Assembly: GCF_902364025.1 (NCBI RefSeq) | Contig: NZ_CABJCG010000007.1 | Coordinates: 62,001 to 126,000, forward strand | Length of the DNA: 64,000 bases | Source of the DNA: Enterocloster lavalensis | GTDB lineage: Bacteria; Bacillota; Clostridia; Lachnospirales; Lachnospiraceae | Reading direction: 5' to 3' | Part shown: in pieces, positions 1-7,846 of the stretch | How positions within the stretch are numbered: position 1 is the stretch's first letter | Layout of the letters: the number at the start of each line of letters is the position of its first letter | Made by a program: the position numbers and the translations under genes | The notes under the pieces: generated by a model | Seen by the model: the letters and a program-made list of their open reading frames with translations, nothing else | Database searches by the model: none | What the model was told of the DNA's origin: nothing

Positions 1-692
1 TAAAACGCATATATATAGCACTGGACGCCACGGACACGGTGGTGGAGCGGGCCGTGGCATTGAAGGCCGACATGCTGCTGACCCACCACCCGCTGATCTT
101 CAAGGCGGTGAAGCAGGTCAATGACCAGAATTTTATCACCCGGCGCATCCTGCGGCTGATCCAGGCGGATATCTCCTATTTTGCCATGCACACCAATTTT
201 GACTCCGCGCCCGGCTGTATGGCCGATCTGGCGGCGGCGCGTCTGGGCCTGCGGGACTGCGAGCCCTTAGAGCTTATGGGGGAGATGGGAGAGAAACCCT
301 ACGGCATCGGCAAGATCGGCAGCCTGAAGCAGCCCATGGAGCTGGAGCAGCTGGCCCGCCGGGTGAAGGAGGCCTTCGGGCTGCCCTTTGTGGTGGTCTA
401 CGGACAGAACCGGGTGCCGGATCCCGTTCACAGGGCCGCCATCTGTCCGGGAGCGGGCGGAAGCGAGATCGAGCGGGCCATCGCCGGAGGGGCGCAGGTG
501 CTGGTGACCGGGGATATCAGCCATCATCAGGGCATCGACTCCGTGGCCCGGAACATGGCGGTGATCGACGCGGGCCATTACGGATTGGAGCACATTTTTA
601 TCGACTATATGGCAGGATTCCTGGAGGAGCAGTTCGGCCGGGACCTGGAACTGGTGAAGGCGCTGCCGGAGTGGCCGGCGGTGGTACTGTAG
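1..692 (+). CDS. NIF3-like dinuclear metal-centre protein (5' truncated)
   Basis: The reading frame is open to the left window edge (in frame from base 3), so the N terminus is missing; about 229 residues are visible. The first residues match the NIF3 signature, an ALDAT turn followed by AVALKADMLLTHHPLIF with the paired His metal ligands. A second ligand motif, GHYGLEH, lies near the C terminus. NIF3/YbgI proteins form toroidal hexamers with a dinuclear metal site; they are annotated as GTP cyclohydrolase 1 type 2 homologues, but their real substrate is uncertain. An internal GTG at 39 could be mistaken for the start, but the conserved family sequence continues upstream of it. The next gene starts 36 bases downstream, so the two are probably co-transcribed. 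Confidence 0.88.
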   Translation, partial: KRIYIALDATDTVVERAVALKADMLLTHHPLIFKAVKQVNDQNFITRRILRLIQADISYFAMHTNFDSAPGCMADLAAARLGLRDCEPLELMGEMGEKPYGIGKIGSLKQPMELEQLARRVKEAFGLPFVVVYGQNRVPDPVHRAAICPGAGGSEIERAIAGGAQVLVTGDISHHQGIDSVARNMAVIDAGHYGLEHIFIDYMAGFLEEQFGRDLELVKALPEWPAVVL

Positions 693-728
693 CGGACGGA
701 GGCGTCCATTGGATTGGAGGAGATGGAT

Positions 729-2381
729 ATGGCGCAGGTAAGAATCGGAAATGAAGTGCGGGAGTACCCGGAGGGGACGACCTGGCTGGAGGTGGCCGGG
801 GAGTACCAGCACTTTTATGAGAACGATATTTTGCTGGTACGGGTGAACGGCAAGCTGCAGGAGCTGCACAAGCACGTGCGGGACTGTAACCTGACCTTCA
901 TCACCGCCAGGGATAAGCCGGGCATGAGCGCGTACCAGCGCAGCGCTTCGCTGCTCATGCTGAAGGCATTTTACGACGTGGTGGGCGCAGAGCGGGTGCG
1001 CAAGGTGTCCGTGGACTTTTCCATCGGCAAGGGATTTTTTGTGGAGCCCTCCGGGGATTTTGAGCTGACGCCTGAGCTGTTAAATCAGGTGAAGGCGAAG
1101 ATGCGGGAGTATGTGGAGGAAGCGATCCCCATCATGAAGCGCAGCGTTCACACGGACGACGCGGTGGAGCTGTTTCACCGCCACGGCATGTACGACAAGG
1201 CCAGGCTGTTTAACTACCGGCGGGTTTCCCGGGTGAATATCTACAGCATCGGCGGCTTTGAGGACTACTATTACGGGTATATGGTGCAGAATACGGGGTA
1301 TATCCGGTATTTTGACCTGATTCCCTACCACTACGGCTTTGTGCTGATGATGCCCCAGATGTCGGACCCCAAAAAGCTTCCGGCCTTTGAGCCTCAGGAG
1401 AAGCTTTTCGCTACCCTGACGGAATCCTCCCTTTGGGGAAAGCGCATGGACCTGGAAAATGTGGGCGCGCTCAACGACCGCATCGCCTCGGGGCAGATGC
1501 AGCGGTTGATTCTGGTCCAGGAGGCGCTGCAGGAGAAGCGGCTGGCGGATATCGCGGCAAAGATTGCGGAGCGGGGAAATGTCAAATTCGTGATGATTGC
1601 AGGCCCCTCCTCCTCGGGCAAGACCACCTTTGCCCACCGCCTCAGCGTTCAGCTGGAGGCCATCGGCTTAAAGCCCCATCCCATTTCCGTGGACAATTAC
1701 TTTGTGGACCGGGTGAACAGCCCCAGGGACGAACAGGGCAACTACAACTACGAGGCCCTGGAATGTCTGGATCTGGAGCAGTTTAACGGGGATATGCTGA
1801 AGCTTCTGGCAGGAGAGCAGGTGGAGCTGCCCTATTACAATTTCAAGAAGGGCGTCCGGGAGTACAAGGGCGATTTCATGCGCCTGGGGCCCACGGACAT
1901 TCTGGTGATCGAGGGCATCCACTGCCTCAATGAGAAGATGTCCCACGCCCTGCCCAAGGAGAGCAAGTTCAAGATTTACATCAGCGCGCTGACTCAGTTA
2001 AATATCGACGAGCACAACCGGATTCCCACCACGGACGGACGGCTTCTGCGCCGCATGGTCCGGGACGCCAGGACCAGAGGCAACCCTGCAAGGGAGACGA
2101 TCCGCATGTGGCCTTCGGTGCGCAAGGGGGAGGAGGAGAACATTTTCCCCTTCCAGGAGGAGGCGGACGCCATGTTCAACTCGGCCCTGATCTATGAGCT
2201 GGCCATTTTGAAGCAGTACGCGGAGCCATTGCTTTTCGGCATCCCCAAGGACTGCGACGAATACCTGGAGGCAAAGCGCCTGCTCAAGTTTCTGGACTAT
2301 TTCCTGGGCGTGAGCAGCGAGGATATACCGAAGAACTCGATCCTGCGGGAGTTTATCGGCGGCAGCTGTCTGAACGTATAG
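729..2381 (+). CDS. TGS-domain uridine kinase-like nucleoside kinase
   Basis: A 550-residue protein. The N terminus (about 1-60) resembles the TGS/ThrRS-N ubiquitin-like fold. A middle segment (about 65-230) resembles the ThrRS second-domain type. The C-terminal half is a uridine kinase/phosphoribulokinase P-loop domain with Walker A GPSSSGKT at about 292-299. This architecture is common in Firmicutes and is usually annotated as nucleoside kinase; the phosphorylated substrate is not evident. I chose ATG 729 because GGAGG at 716-720 sits 8 bases upstream; ATG 723 and TTG 714 are too close to it or overlap it. It follows the NIF3-like gene closely. No frameshift is visible. Confidence 0.85.
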   Translation: MAQVRIGNEVREYPEGTTWLEVAGEYQHFYENDILLVRVNGKLQELHKHVRDCNLTFITARDKPGMSAYQRSASLLMLKAFYDVVGAERVRKVSVDFSIGKGFFVEPSGDFELTPELLNQVKAKMREYVEEAIPIMKRSVHTDDAVELFHRHGMYDKARLFNYRRVSRVNIYSIGGFEDYYYGYMVQNTGYIRYFDLIPYHYGFVLMMPQMSDPKKLPAFEPQEKLFATLTESSLWGKRMDLENVGALNDRIASGQMQRLILVQEALQEKRLADIAAKIAERGNVKFVMIAGPSSSGKTTFAHRLSVQLEAIGLKPHPISVDNYFVDRVNSPRDEQGNYNYEALECLDLEQFNGDMLKLLAGEQVELPYYNFKKGVREYKGDFMRLGPTDILVIEGIHCLNEKMSHALPKESKFKIYISALTQLNIDEHNRIPTTDGRLLRRMVRDARTRGNPARETIRMWPSVRKGEEENIFPFQEEADAMFNSALIYELAILKQYAEPLLFGIPKDCDEYLEAKRLLKFLDYFLGVSSEDIPKNSILREFIGGSCLNV

Positions 2382-2428
2382 CCCGCCGGGCGGATGCCCT
2401 GTTGCAGTCACGGCGGACTGCGCGGGGG

Positions 2429-2449
2429 ATCCGCATTTTTTGGATGCGG
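2429..2449 (+). other. Short stem-loop in the 2382-2560 intergenic gap
   Basis: TCCGCAT and ATGCGGA pair around a T-rich loop downstream of the kinase gene. No T-tract follows the stem, so it is a poor intrinsic terminator. The rest of the 179-base gap shows no convincing promoter. Confidence 0.3.
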
Positions 2450-2560
2450 AGAGAGCGCGTGAGCGGATGGGCTGGGCTGCGGGCCTGCTGTGTGGGCGGT
2501 TTGCCAATGCGGCGCGTTACCGGGGCGGCCTGCGGATAATACCTGAGAGGAGTATAGGAT

Positions 2561-4672
2561 ATGAAAAAGACGATTTCCGTGGTGGCGCTGGACCCCAGGG
2601 CGGGCAGCTTTTACGCGGATGAGATTCAGGCGCTGTTTGGGAAATATGTGTCGGTCCGCATGTACAGCGTGCGGGACGGTTCCGCCATGGGGCATCTGGA
2701 GCAGGCGGACCTGTTTGTGGTGTCCACGGACGCCTTTGACACCACGGAGGAGATGCAGCAGCACATTCCCGCGGACTGCCAGGTCATGGGAATCGAGGTT
2801 TCCTACCGCTGGTCCACCATCCAGAAGCTGCGGGAGATTCCCAAGGGGACCAGGGCCCTGTTCGTGAACATGACCCTGAAAATGGCACGGGAGGGTATCA
2901 CCCAGCTGGAGCACCTGGGTGTCAATCATCTGGAGCTGATCGCCTATTATCCGGGGGCGGAGCTTGCGGAAAATGTGGACCTGGCGGTGACGCCGGACGA
3001 GGAGCGGTACGTGCCCAAGGGGATCCGACAGGTGATCAAGCTTCCCCACCGGTCCTGCACCTCAGGCATGATGATCGAGATCGCGCTGCGCCTGGGTTTT
3101 GAGGAGCTTTTGGAGACCAGGGAGTTTCAGGCTTATTTCCTGTCCATGGCCACCAACGATTACAGCTTCGGCCACATGCTGGAGCGGTCCACCCGCGTGG
3201 AGAGCCGTTTCGACATTCTAATGGAGATTCTGGACGAGGGGCTGATCGGTATCAATGAAAAGGGGGAGATTTTCGCCTGCAATGAGAAGGCGCGGGAGAT
3301 CACCAGAGTGAGTCCGAATCTGATCGCGGGGCGGCGCGGGGAGGAGGTATTTCCTTATATCCCCTTCCGGAAATGTCTGGAGACCAGAACCGTCCAGCAG
3401 GCCCAGGTGATCAATGTGGGCGGGACCAACGTAAACCTGACGGTGATTCCGGTGATGCGCCAGAGCGAGTGCATCGGGGCCTTTGCCACGCTGCAGCGCT
3501 TCAACGACGTGGAGAAACGGCAGAATGAGCTGCGCAGCCAGCTGTTTCACAAGGGGCACCGGGCGAAATACACCTTCGACGACATCGTGGGCCAGTCCGC
3601 GGGAATCTGCCGCACCAAGGAGATTTTAAAGCGTATGGCCCTCACGGAATCCCCGGTGCTTCTGATCGGAGAGACCGGAACCGGAAAGGAGCTGTTCGCC
3701 CACGCGGTGCACAGCGCCTCCAAGCGCAGCGACGGCCCCTTTGTGGCCATCAATGTGGCGGCCATGCCGGAGAACCTGCTGGAGAGCGAGTTGTTCGGCT
3801 ATGAGGAGGGAGCGTTTACGGGGGCGAAAAAGGGCGGGAGGCCGGGACTGTTCGAGTTCGCCCACACCGGAACCCTGTTTCTGGACGAGGTGGAGGGCAT
3901 GAGCCAGGCCATGCAGATCAAGCTGCTGCGGGTCCTCCAGGAGCGGGAGATCATGCGGGTGGGCGGAAATCAGATCATCCACGTGGATGTGCGCATCATC
4001 GCCGCCACCAACGAATCCCTGGAGAAAAAGGTGGAGGAGGGCAGTTTCCGGCGGGACCTGTATTACCGGATCAACACGCTGCCCGCCCTGATTCCCCCGC
4101 TCAGGGAGCGTGGAAACGATATTTTCCTGCTGCTGGAGCGGTTTGCCGGGGAGACTCAGAGAAAATTCAGCCTTTCGCCCCAGGTAAAGCAGATTCTGGC
4201 CGGATACAGCTGGCCCGGCAATATCCGGGAGCTGCACAATGTGGCGGAATATTTCAGCTATACGGGCCAGGAAGTGATAAGGCCCGAGGACCTTCCGCCC
4301 ACCTTTCTCAGGGGACGGGAAATGACAGGGCCGGACTGGCACGGAGCCGCCCGCCAGAAATCGGGGCGCAACGCCGTCTGGAGGGCGGAGCCCGAAGCCT
4401 GTAGCCAGGAAGGACAGAAGGAGCGGAGCATGGAATTCTGGTTTGTGCTGGAACAGCTTTGCAGAGCGGCCCGGGAGGGCAGGCTGATCGGCCGGGAGTC
4501 CATTCTGGCGGCAGCCAGAGAGGCGGTGTTTCCGTTATCCCAGAAGGAGGTGCGCGGCCTGCTGGAGGAGATGGAGCGGGAAGGTCTGGCCAAGATCGGC
4601 CGCGGCAGAGGCGGCAGCCGGGTCACCCCGGCGGGCATGGAGTTGTGGAAAAAGCGGCAAATAACCAGATAG
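2561..4672 (+). CDS. Sigma-54-dependent transcriptional activator (PAS, AAA+, unusual C terminus)
   Basis: A 703-residue bacterial enhancer-binding protein. Residues 1-200 form an unrecognised sensor region, possibly PrpR-N-like. A PAS-like segment spans about 212-325. The AAA+ domain has Walker A GETGTGKE (370-377), the sigma-54 contact loop GAFTGA (417-422) and Walker B LFLDEVE (439-445), so it should be a functional sigma-54 activator. The expected Fis-type helix-turn-helix is not obvious at the C terminus. Instead residues about 610-703 look like a winged helix, with a [19 protein letters not shown] recognition region followed by a [13 protein letters not shown] wing-like segment. It lies immediately upstream of two sigma-54 promoters with shared ACCAATTA repeats, which it most likely controls. 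ATG 2561 follows an AGAGGAG ribosome site. Confidence 0.9.
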   Translation: MKKTISVVALDPRAGSFYADEIQALFGKYVSVRMYSVRDGSAMGHLEQADLFVVSTDAFDTTEEMQQHIPADCQVMGIEVSYRWSTIQKLREIPKGTRALFVNMTLKMAREGITQLEHLGVNHLELIAYYPGAELAENVDLAVTPDEERYVPKGIRQVIKLPHRSCTSGMMIEIALRLGFEELLETREFQAYFLSMATNDYSFGHMLERSTRVESRFDILMEILDEGLIGINEKGEIFACNEKAREITRVSPNLIAGRRGEEVFPYIPFRKCLETRTVQQAQVINVGGTNVNLTVIPVMRQSECIGAFATLQRFNDVEKRQNELRSQLFHKGHRAKYTFDDIVGQSAGICRTKEILKRMALTESPVLLIGETGTGKELFAHAVHSASKRSDGPFVAINVAAMPENLLESELFGYEEGAFTGAKKGGRPGLFEFAHTGTLFLDEVEGMSQAMQIKLLRVLQEREIMRVGGNQIIHVDVRIIAATNESLEKKVEEGSFRRDLYYRINTLPALIPPLRERGNDIFLLLERFAGETQRKFSLSPQVKQILAGYSWPGNIRELHNVAEYFSYTGQEVIRPEDLPPTFLRGREMTGPDWHGAARQKSGRNAVWRAEPEACSQEGQKERSMEFWFVLEQLCRAAREGRLIGRESILAAAREAVFPLSQKEVRGLLEEMEREGLAKIGRGRGGSRVTPAGMELWKKRQITR

Positions 4673-4716
4673 ACCAATTTTTCCAGGGGATTTAGCGCAG
4701 TGTTAACAACCAATTA
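4673..4716 (+). promoter_or_regulatory. Putative upstream activator sites (ACCAATT repeats)
   Basis: ACCAATTT lies at 4673-4680, directly after the activator stop codon, and ACCAATTA at 4709-4716; a weaker AACCAGAT is at about 4663. They sit roughly 95-135 bases upstream of the -24/-12 promoter at 4809, the usual enhancer distance. The same motif occurs four times before the second sigma-54 promoter (6327-6383). The motif is seen directly; its role is inferred. Confidence 0.6.
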
Positions 4717-4770
4717 TAGCCCTGGCTTTGGCCGGGAACGAGAAAATTGAGCAGAAATGGTACGCAAAAC

Positions 4771-4808
4771 GGGAGGTTCTGAAGAAAATTCAGAATCTCC
4801 TTTTGTTT
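4771..4808 (+). terminator. Intrinsic terminator of the sigma-54 activator gene (or operator)
   Basis: Twelve-base arms GGAGGTTCTGAA and TTCAGAATCTCC (one mismatch) enclose a five-base GAAAA-type loop and are followed by TTTTGTTTT. It fits an intrinsic terminator for the upstream gene. Because it ends almost at the -24 element, the inner TTCTGAA-N5-TTCAGAA palindrome could also be a regulator site. Confidence 0.6.
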
Positions 4809-4824
4809 TGGCACATAAGTTGCT
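4809..4824 (+). promoter_or_regulatory. Sigma-54 (-24/-12) promoter of the first symporter gene
   Basis: TGGCAC-N5-TTGCT matches the sigma-54 consensus exactly in sequence and spacing. Transcription should start near 4835, leaving a leader of about 160 bases before the symporter start at 4996. The upstream gene encodes an activator carrying GAFTGA, which supports the call. Confidence 0.85.
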
Positions 4825-4855
4825 CTATATAAAGGTAGAAGGAGCGATCAGATCA

Positions 4856-4875
4856 GGCGCCGCTTTTAAGGCGCC
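4856..4875 (+). other. Leader stem-loop upstream of the first symporter
   Basis: GGCGCC at 4856-4861 pairs with GGCGCC at 4870-4875 across an eight-base loop inside the predicted 5' leader. There is no T-tract, so it is not a terminator. The remainder of the 323-base gap (4673-4995) holds the activator sites, terminator and promoter listed separately; no small gene is seen. Confidence 0.4.
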
Positions 4876-4995
4876 GGGACGGAACGGAAGGGGGCGAAGC
4901 GCAGCTTTAACCAGATAACGGATCAGCCTGGATGCTGGGATTTCTCCGGCATTTCGGGGCCGTATTGAGAACGAAAAAGAATTGGAGGGAAAAAT

Positions 4996-6246
4996 ATGGA
5001 TAAGAAGCGTATTTGGAAGAGTTATCGTTTTCCGATCATTCTGGTGATGGGAATCATTGTGGGCGCTCTGCTGGGCGTGACGCTGGGGGAGAAGGCCACG
5101 GTGCTGAAACCGCTGGGCGATATTTTCCTGAACCTGATGTTTACCATTGTGGTGCCCATGGTGTATGTGTCCATCACCACGGCGGTGGGCAACATGGTGA
5201 ACATGAAGCGTCTGGGGAAGATTCTGGGCAATCTGGTGGTTACCTTTATCATCACCGGAATGTTTGCGGCCGCGCTGGTTCTGGTGGTGGTCAATATTTG
5301 GCCTCCCGCGGCCAACACCACCATCCAGCTGGCAAACGCAGAGATGCAGGAGGCGGCCAGCGTGGGCGATTTGCTGGTGAATTCCCTGACGGTAAATGAT
5401 TTCTCGGGGCTGATGAGCCGCAATAATATGCTTCCGATCATCGTGTTCGCCATCCTCTCCGGCGTGTGCGTCAGCGCCTGCGGCGGCGAGGAAAGCCCGG
5501 CAGGCCGTCTGTTAAACAATTTAAATGACATCATTTTTAAAATGGTGGACGTGATCATGAAGCTGGCTCCCATCGGGCTGGGCGCATACTTCGCCAATCT
5601 GGTGGGCGAGTTCGGGCCGGAACTGATCGGGGATTACGGCCGGGCTATGGTGATCTATTACCCCATGTGCCTGGTGTACGTGGTCATTGCATTCCCGGCT
5701 TACACGTACTTTGCAGGTGGAATGACGGCTGTGAAGCGCATGCTGAAGCACATCCTGAGTCCGGCGCTCACGGCCTTTGCCACCCAGAGCTCCGTGGCGG
5801 CGATTCCGGCCAACATGGAGGCCTGCCGGAAGATCGGAGTTCCGGAGGATATCAGCAATATCGTATTACCCATGGGCGCGACCATGCACATGGACGGCTC
5901 CGTGCTCTCCTCCATCATCAAGATTTCATTTTTGTTCGGTATCTTCGGGCAGCCGTTCACCGGAGTGGGAACCTACGCCATGTCCGTGGCGGTTGCGATC
6001 CTGAGCGCGTTTGTGCTCTCCGGAGCGCCGGGAGGCGGGCTGGTGGGCGAGATGCTGATCGTCAGCCTGTTCGGCTTCCCGGCGGAGGCATTTCCGCTGA
6101 TCGCGACCCTGGGATTTCTGTTTGACCCGGCGGCGACCTGCCTGAACTCCAGCGGCGACACCATCGCTTCCATGATGATTACGCGCATGGTGGAGGGCCG
6201 GGACTGGCTGGCAAAACACATCGCCTCCGGTGAGGCAGAGGCATAA
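4996..6246 (+). CDS. Dicarboxylate/amino acid:cation symporter (DAACS), copy 1
   Basis: A 416-residue polytopic membrane protein of the GltP/DctA/TcyP family. Family landmarks are visible: a serine-rich ATQSSVAAIPANMEA loop, GATMHMDGS in the TM7 region, GAPGGGLVG in the HP2 region, and a C-terminal FDPAATCLNSSGD that corresponds to the substrate/cation-binding TM8 motif. The Arg that marks many acidic-substrate transporters near this last motif is not evident, so the substrate may not be a plain dicarboxylate. A close paralogue of identical length lies at 7847. Transcribed from the sigma-54 promoter at 4809 and closed by a terminator at 6275. A GGAGGG ribosome site precedes the ATG. Confidence 0.9.
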   Translation: MDKKRIWKSYRFPIILVMGIIVGALLGVTLGEKATVLKPLGDIFLNLMFTIVVPMVYVSITTAVGNMVNMKRLGKILGNLVVTFIITGMFAAALVLVVVNIWPPAANTTIQLANAEMQEAASVGDLLVNSLTVNDFSGLMSRNNMLPIIVFAILSGVCVSACGGEESPAGRLLNNLNDIIFKMVDVIMKLAPIGLGAYFANLVGEFGPELIGDYGRAMVIYYPMCLVYVVIAFPAYTYFAGGMTAVKRMLKHILSPALTAFATQSSVAAIPANMEACRKIGVPEDISNIVLPMGATMHMDGSVLSSIIKISFLFGIFGQPFTGVGTYAMSVAVAILSAFVLSGAPGGGLVGEMLIVSLFGFPAEAFPLIATLGFLFDPAATCLNSSGDTIASMMITRMVEGRDWLAKHIASGEAEA

Positions 6247-6274
6247 AAAATGGACCCGCTCGCAGTGCGGGCGG

Positions 6275-6316
6275 GAGAGAGGGCCGGGCGGCTGGGACGC
6301 CTGGCTCTCTCTTTTT
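6275..6316 (+). terminator. Intrinsic terminator after symporter copy 1
   Basis: GAGAGAGGGCC pairs with GGCTCTCTC, with inner GGGCG/CGCC pairing, and is followed by five Ts. The segment AGAGGGCCGGGCGGCTG also occurs in the terminator of symporter copy 2 (about 9169), so the terminator arm appears to have been duplicated along with the gene. Confidence 0.85.
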
Positions 6317-6326
6317 GAAGTAATTG

Positions 6327-6383
6327 ACCAATTAAAAATATAATAACCAATTAAAGCGAAAAATTAGCCAATTAAACCAATTA
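6327..6383 (+). repeat. Four ACCAATTA-type repeats (putative enhancer sites)
   Basis: ACCAATTA occurs at 6327-6334, 6346-6353 and 6376-6383, and GCCAATTA at 6367-6374. The region is strikingly AT-rich compared with neighbouring coding DNA. It lies about 95-150 bases upstream of the sigma-54 promoter at 6477, the usual position of activator sites, and the motif also occurs twice before the first sigma-54 promoter. With the terminator, the 6417 palindrome and the promoter, this accounts for most of the 313-base gap 6247-6559. Confidence 0.65.
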
Positions 6384-6416
6384 AATTGAAACTACCCGAT
6401 ATTATTCCCCGTCTCA

Positions 6417-6434
6417 TGTACTGGAAAAAGTACA
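6417..6434 (+). promoter_or_regulatory. Palindrome between activator repeats and sigma-54 promoter
   Basis: TGTACT-N6-AGTACA lies 43 bases upstream of the -24 element. It could bind an additional regulator or a DNA-bending protein. No second copy was found at the first promoter, which instead has a different palindrome. Confidence 0.35.
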
Positions 6435-6476
6435 CAAAATCGTGGTTTTTAATTTATTTCACCTTGCTTTTGCATT

Positions 6477-6492
6477 TGGCACGATAATTGCT
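6477..6492 (+). promoter_or_regulatory. Sigma-54 promoter of the C-S lyase/symporter 2 operon
   Basis: TGGCAC-N5-TTGCT is the same exact match as at 4809. Predicted start near 6503, giving a short leader before the ATG at 6560. Confidence 0.85.
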
Positions 6493-6559
6493 ATATATTA
6501 TGGCATAAGGAATAAAACACCGGGCAGCCGAAAATGGCTGCGGAAAGGATGGATGAGAA

Positions 6560-7729
6560 ATGAAATATGATTTTGATCAGGTGATTGACCGGAGCGGAAA
6601 CCGCGCCTCCAAGTATGACGAGCGGGTGATGAAGTTTGGCACCGACAAGGTGATCCCGCTTTGGGTGGCGGATATGGACTTTAAGACAGCCCAGCCCATT
6701 ATCGATGCCTGCGTAAAGAAGGCGGAGGAAGGGATCTGGGGCTACACTTCCAGACCGGCCAGCTATTTTGAGGCTGTAAAGGGGTGGGAGAAACGGCGCA
6801 ACAACTGGGATGTGGACACCTCTCTGATGAGCTGGAGCCTGGGCGTGGTGCCCGCCCTGTCCGTGCTGGTGAAAATCTTTTCCCACACCGGCGACAAGGT
6901 GATGATCCAGACGCCCGTTTACTCCGAGTTCTACGACGTGACCGAGGCCTGGGAGCGGGAGGTCGTGGAGAACAAGCTGGTGGAGGAGAACGGAACGTGG
7001 CACATCGATTTCGAGGACTTTGAGAAAAAGGCCAAGGAAGTGAAAATCTTCCTGCTGTGCAGCCCCCACAACCCGCTGGGCATTGTCTGGAGCCGCGAGG
7101 AGCTGCAGCGTATGGCGGATATCTGTATCGCCAACGACGTGCTGCTGGTGTCCGATGAGATCCATTCCGACCTGATCTTCCACGGCAAGAAGCACATCCC
7201 CACCGCCACCCTTTCCCCGGAGATCGCGGGTAAGGTGATCTCCTGCGTGTCGGCCACCAAGACCTTCAACCTGGCGGGACTGCAGGCGTCCACCACCATT
7301 TTCCCGAACCTGGAGATGAAGAAGAAATTCGACCGGTTCTGGATGAATATGGATATTCACCGCAACAACGCCTTCAGCTCCGTGGCAATGGAGGCGGCCT
7401 ACAACGAGGGCGAGGAATGGCTGGAGCAGCTTCTGGAGTACATCTCCGGGAACTTCGATTACATCAAGGAATACTGCGACAAGTACATTCCTAAAATCAA
7501 ACCCAGCGTTCCGGACGCCACCTATCTGGTGTGGCTGGACTGCCGTGAGCTGGGAATGGACAACGAGCAGCTGAGAAGCTTTATGATTGAGAAAGCCGGC
7601 CTGGGATTGAACGAGGGTTATACCTTCGGGCGCAGCCTGTCCGGATACATGCGGCTCAATGCGGCCTGCCCCAGAAGCGTGCTGGAACAGGCGATGAAAC
7701 AGCTGAAGGAAGCGGTTGAGACACTGTAA
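6560..7729 (+). CDS. PatB/MalY-type PLP-dependent C-S lyase
   Basis: A 389-residue fold-type I aminotransferase-like enzyme. Visible motifs are SPHNPLG (168-174), SDEIHSDL (198-205) and the PLP-Lys motif SATKTFNLAG with Lys234. The N terminus NRASKYDE and LWVADMDF matches the PatB/MalY group of cystathionine beta-lyases/cysteine-S-conjugate lyases, which cleave C-S bonds to pyruvate, ammonia and a thiol in the cytoplasm. It lies between two DAACS symporters under sigma-54 control, which suggests uptake and cleavage of a sulfur amino acid (cystine or an S-substituted cysteine). MalY-type regulatory side functions cannot be excluded. It reads into symporter copy 2 without a terminator. Confidence 0.88.
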   Translation: MKYDFDQVIDRSGNRASKYDERVMKFGTDKVIPLWVADMDFKTAQPIIDACVKKAEEGIWGYTSRPASYFEAVKGWEKRRNNWDVDTSLMSWSLGVVPALSVLVKIFSHTGDKVMIQTPVYSEFYDVTEAWEREVVENKLVEENGTWHIDFEDFEKKAKEVKIFLLCSPHNPLGIVWSREELQRMADICIANDVLLVSDEIHSDLIFHGKKHIPTATLSPEIAGKVISCVSATKTFNLAGLQASTTIFPNLEMKKKFDRFWMNMDIHRNNAFSSVAMEAAYNEGEEWLEQLLEYISGNFDYIKEYCDKYIPKIKPSVPDATYLVWLDCRELGMDNEQLRSFMIEKAGLGLNEGYTFGRSLSGYMRLNAACPRSVLEQAMKQLKEAVETL

Positions 7730-7846
7730 ATTTACGGCAAGGGGAACTGTGCAGCCCCCACGGCTGCGGGAAATGGGAATCGCGTGGCCCGCGGGGCGCT
7801 CGCAGGCGTAAATTACAGAGGAAAACATACATATGGAGGGACGAAT

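Noticed and set aside
4772..4799. Inverted repeat as the main activator site of the first sigma-54 promoter
   Set aside because: It is too close to the -24 box, has a T-rich tail fitting a terminator, and is not repeated before the second promoter, unlike ACCAATTA.
7742..7775. GCAGCC/GGCTGC stem-loop between the C-S lyase and symporter copy 2 as a terminator
   Set aside because: No T-tract follows and there is no promoter before symporter copy 2, so the two genes are more likely co-transcribed.
6491..7828. 445-codon minus-strand frame opposite the C-S lyase
   Set aside because: It would cover the sigma-54 promoter and the lyase gene; no motif or start signal supports it.
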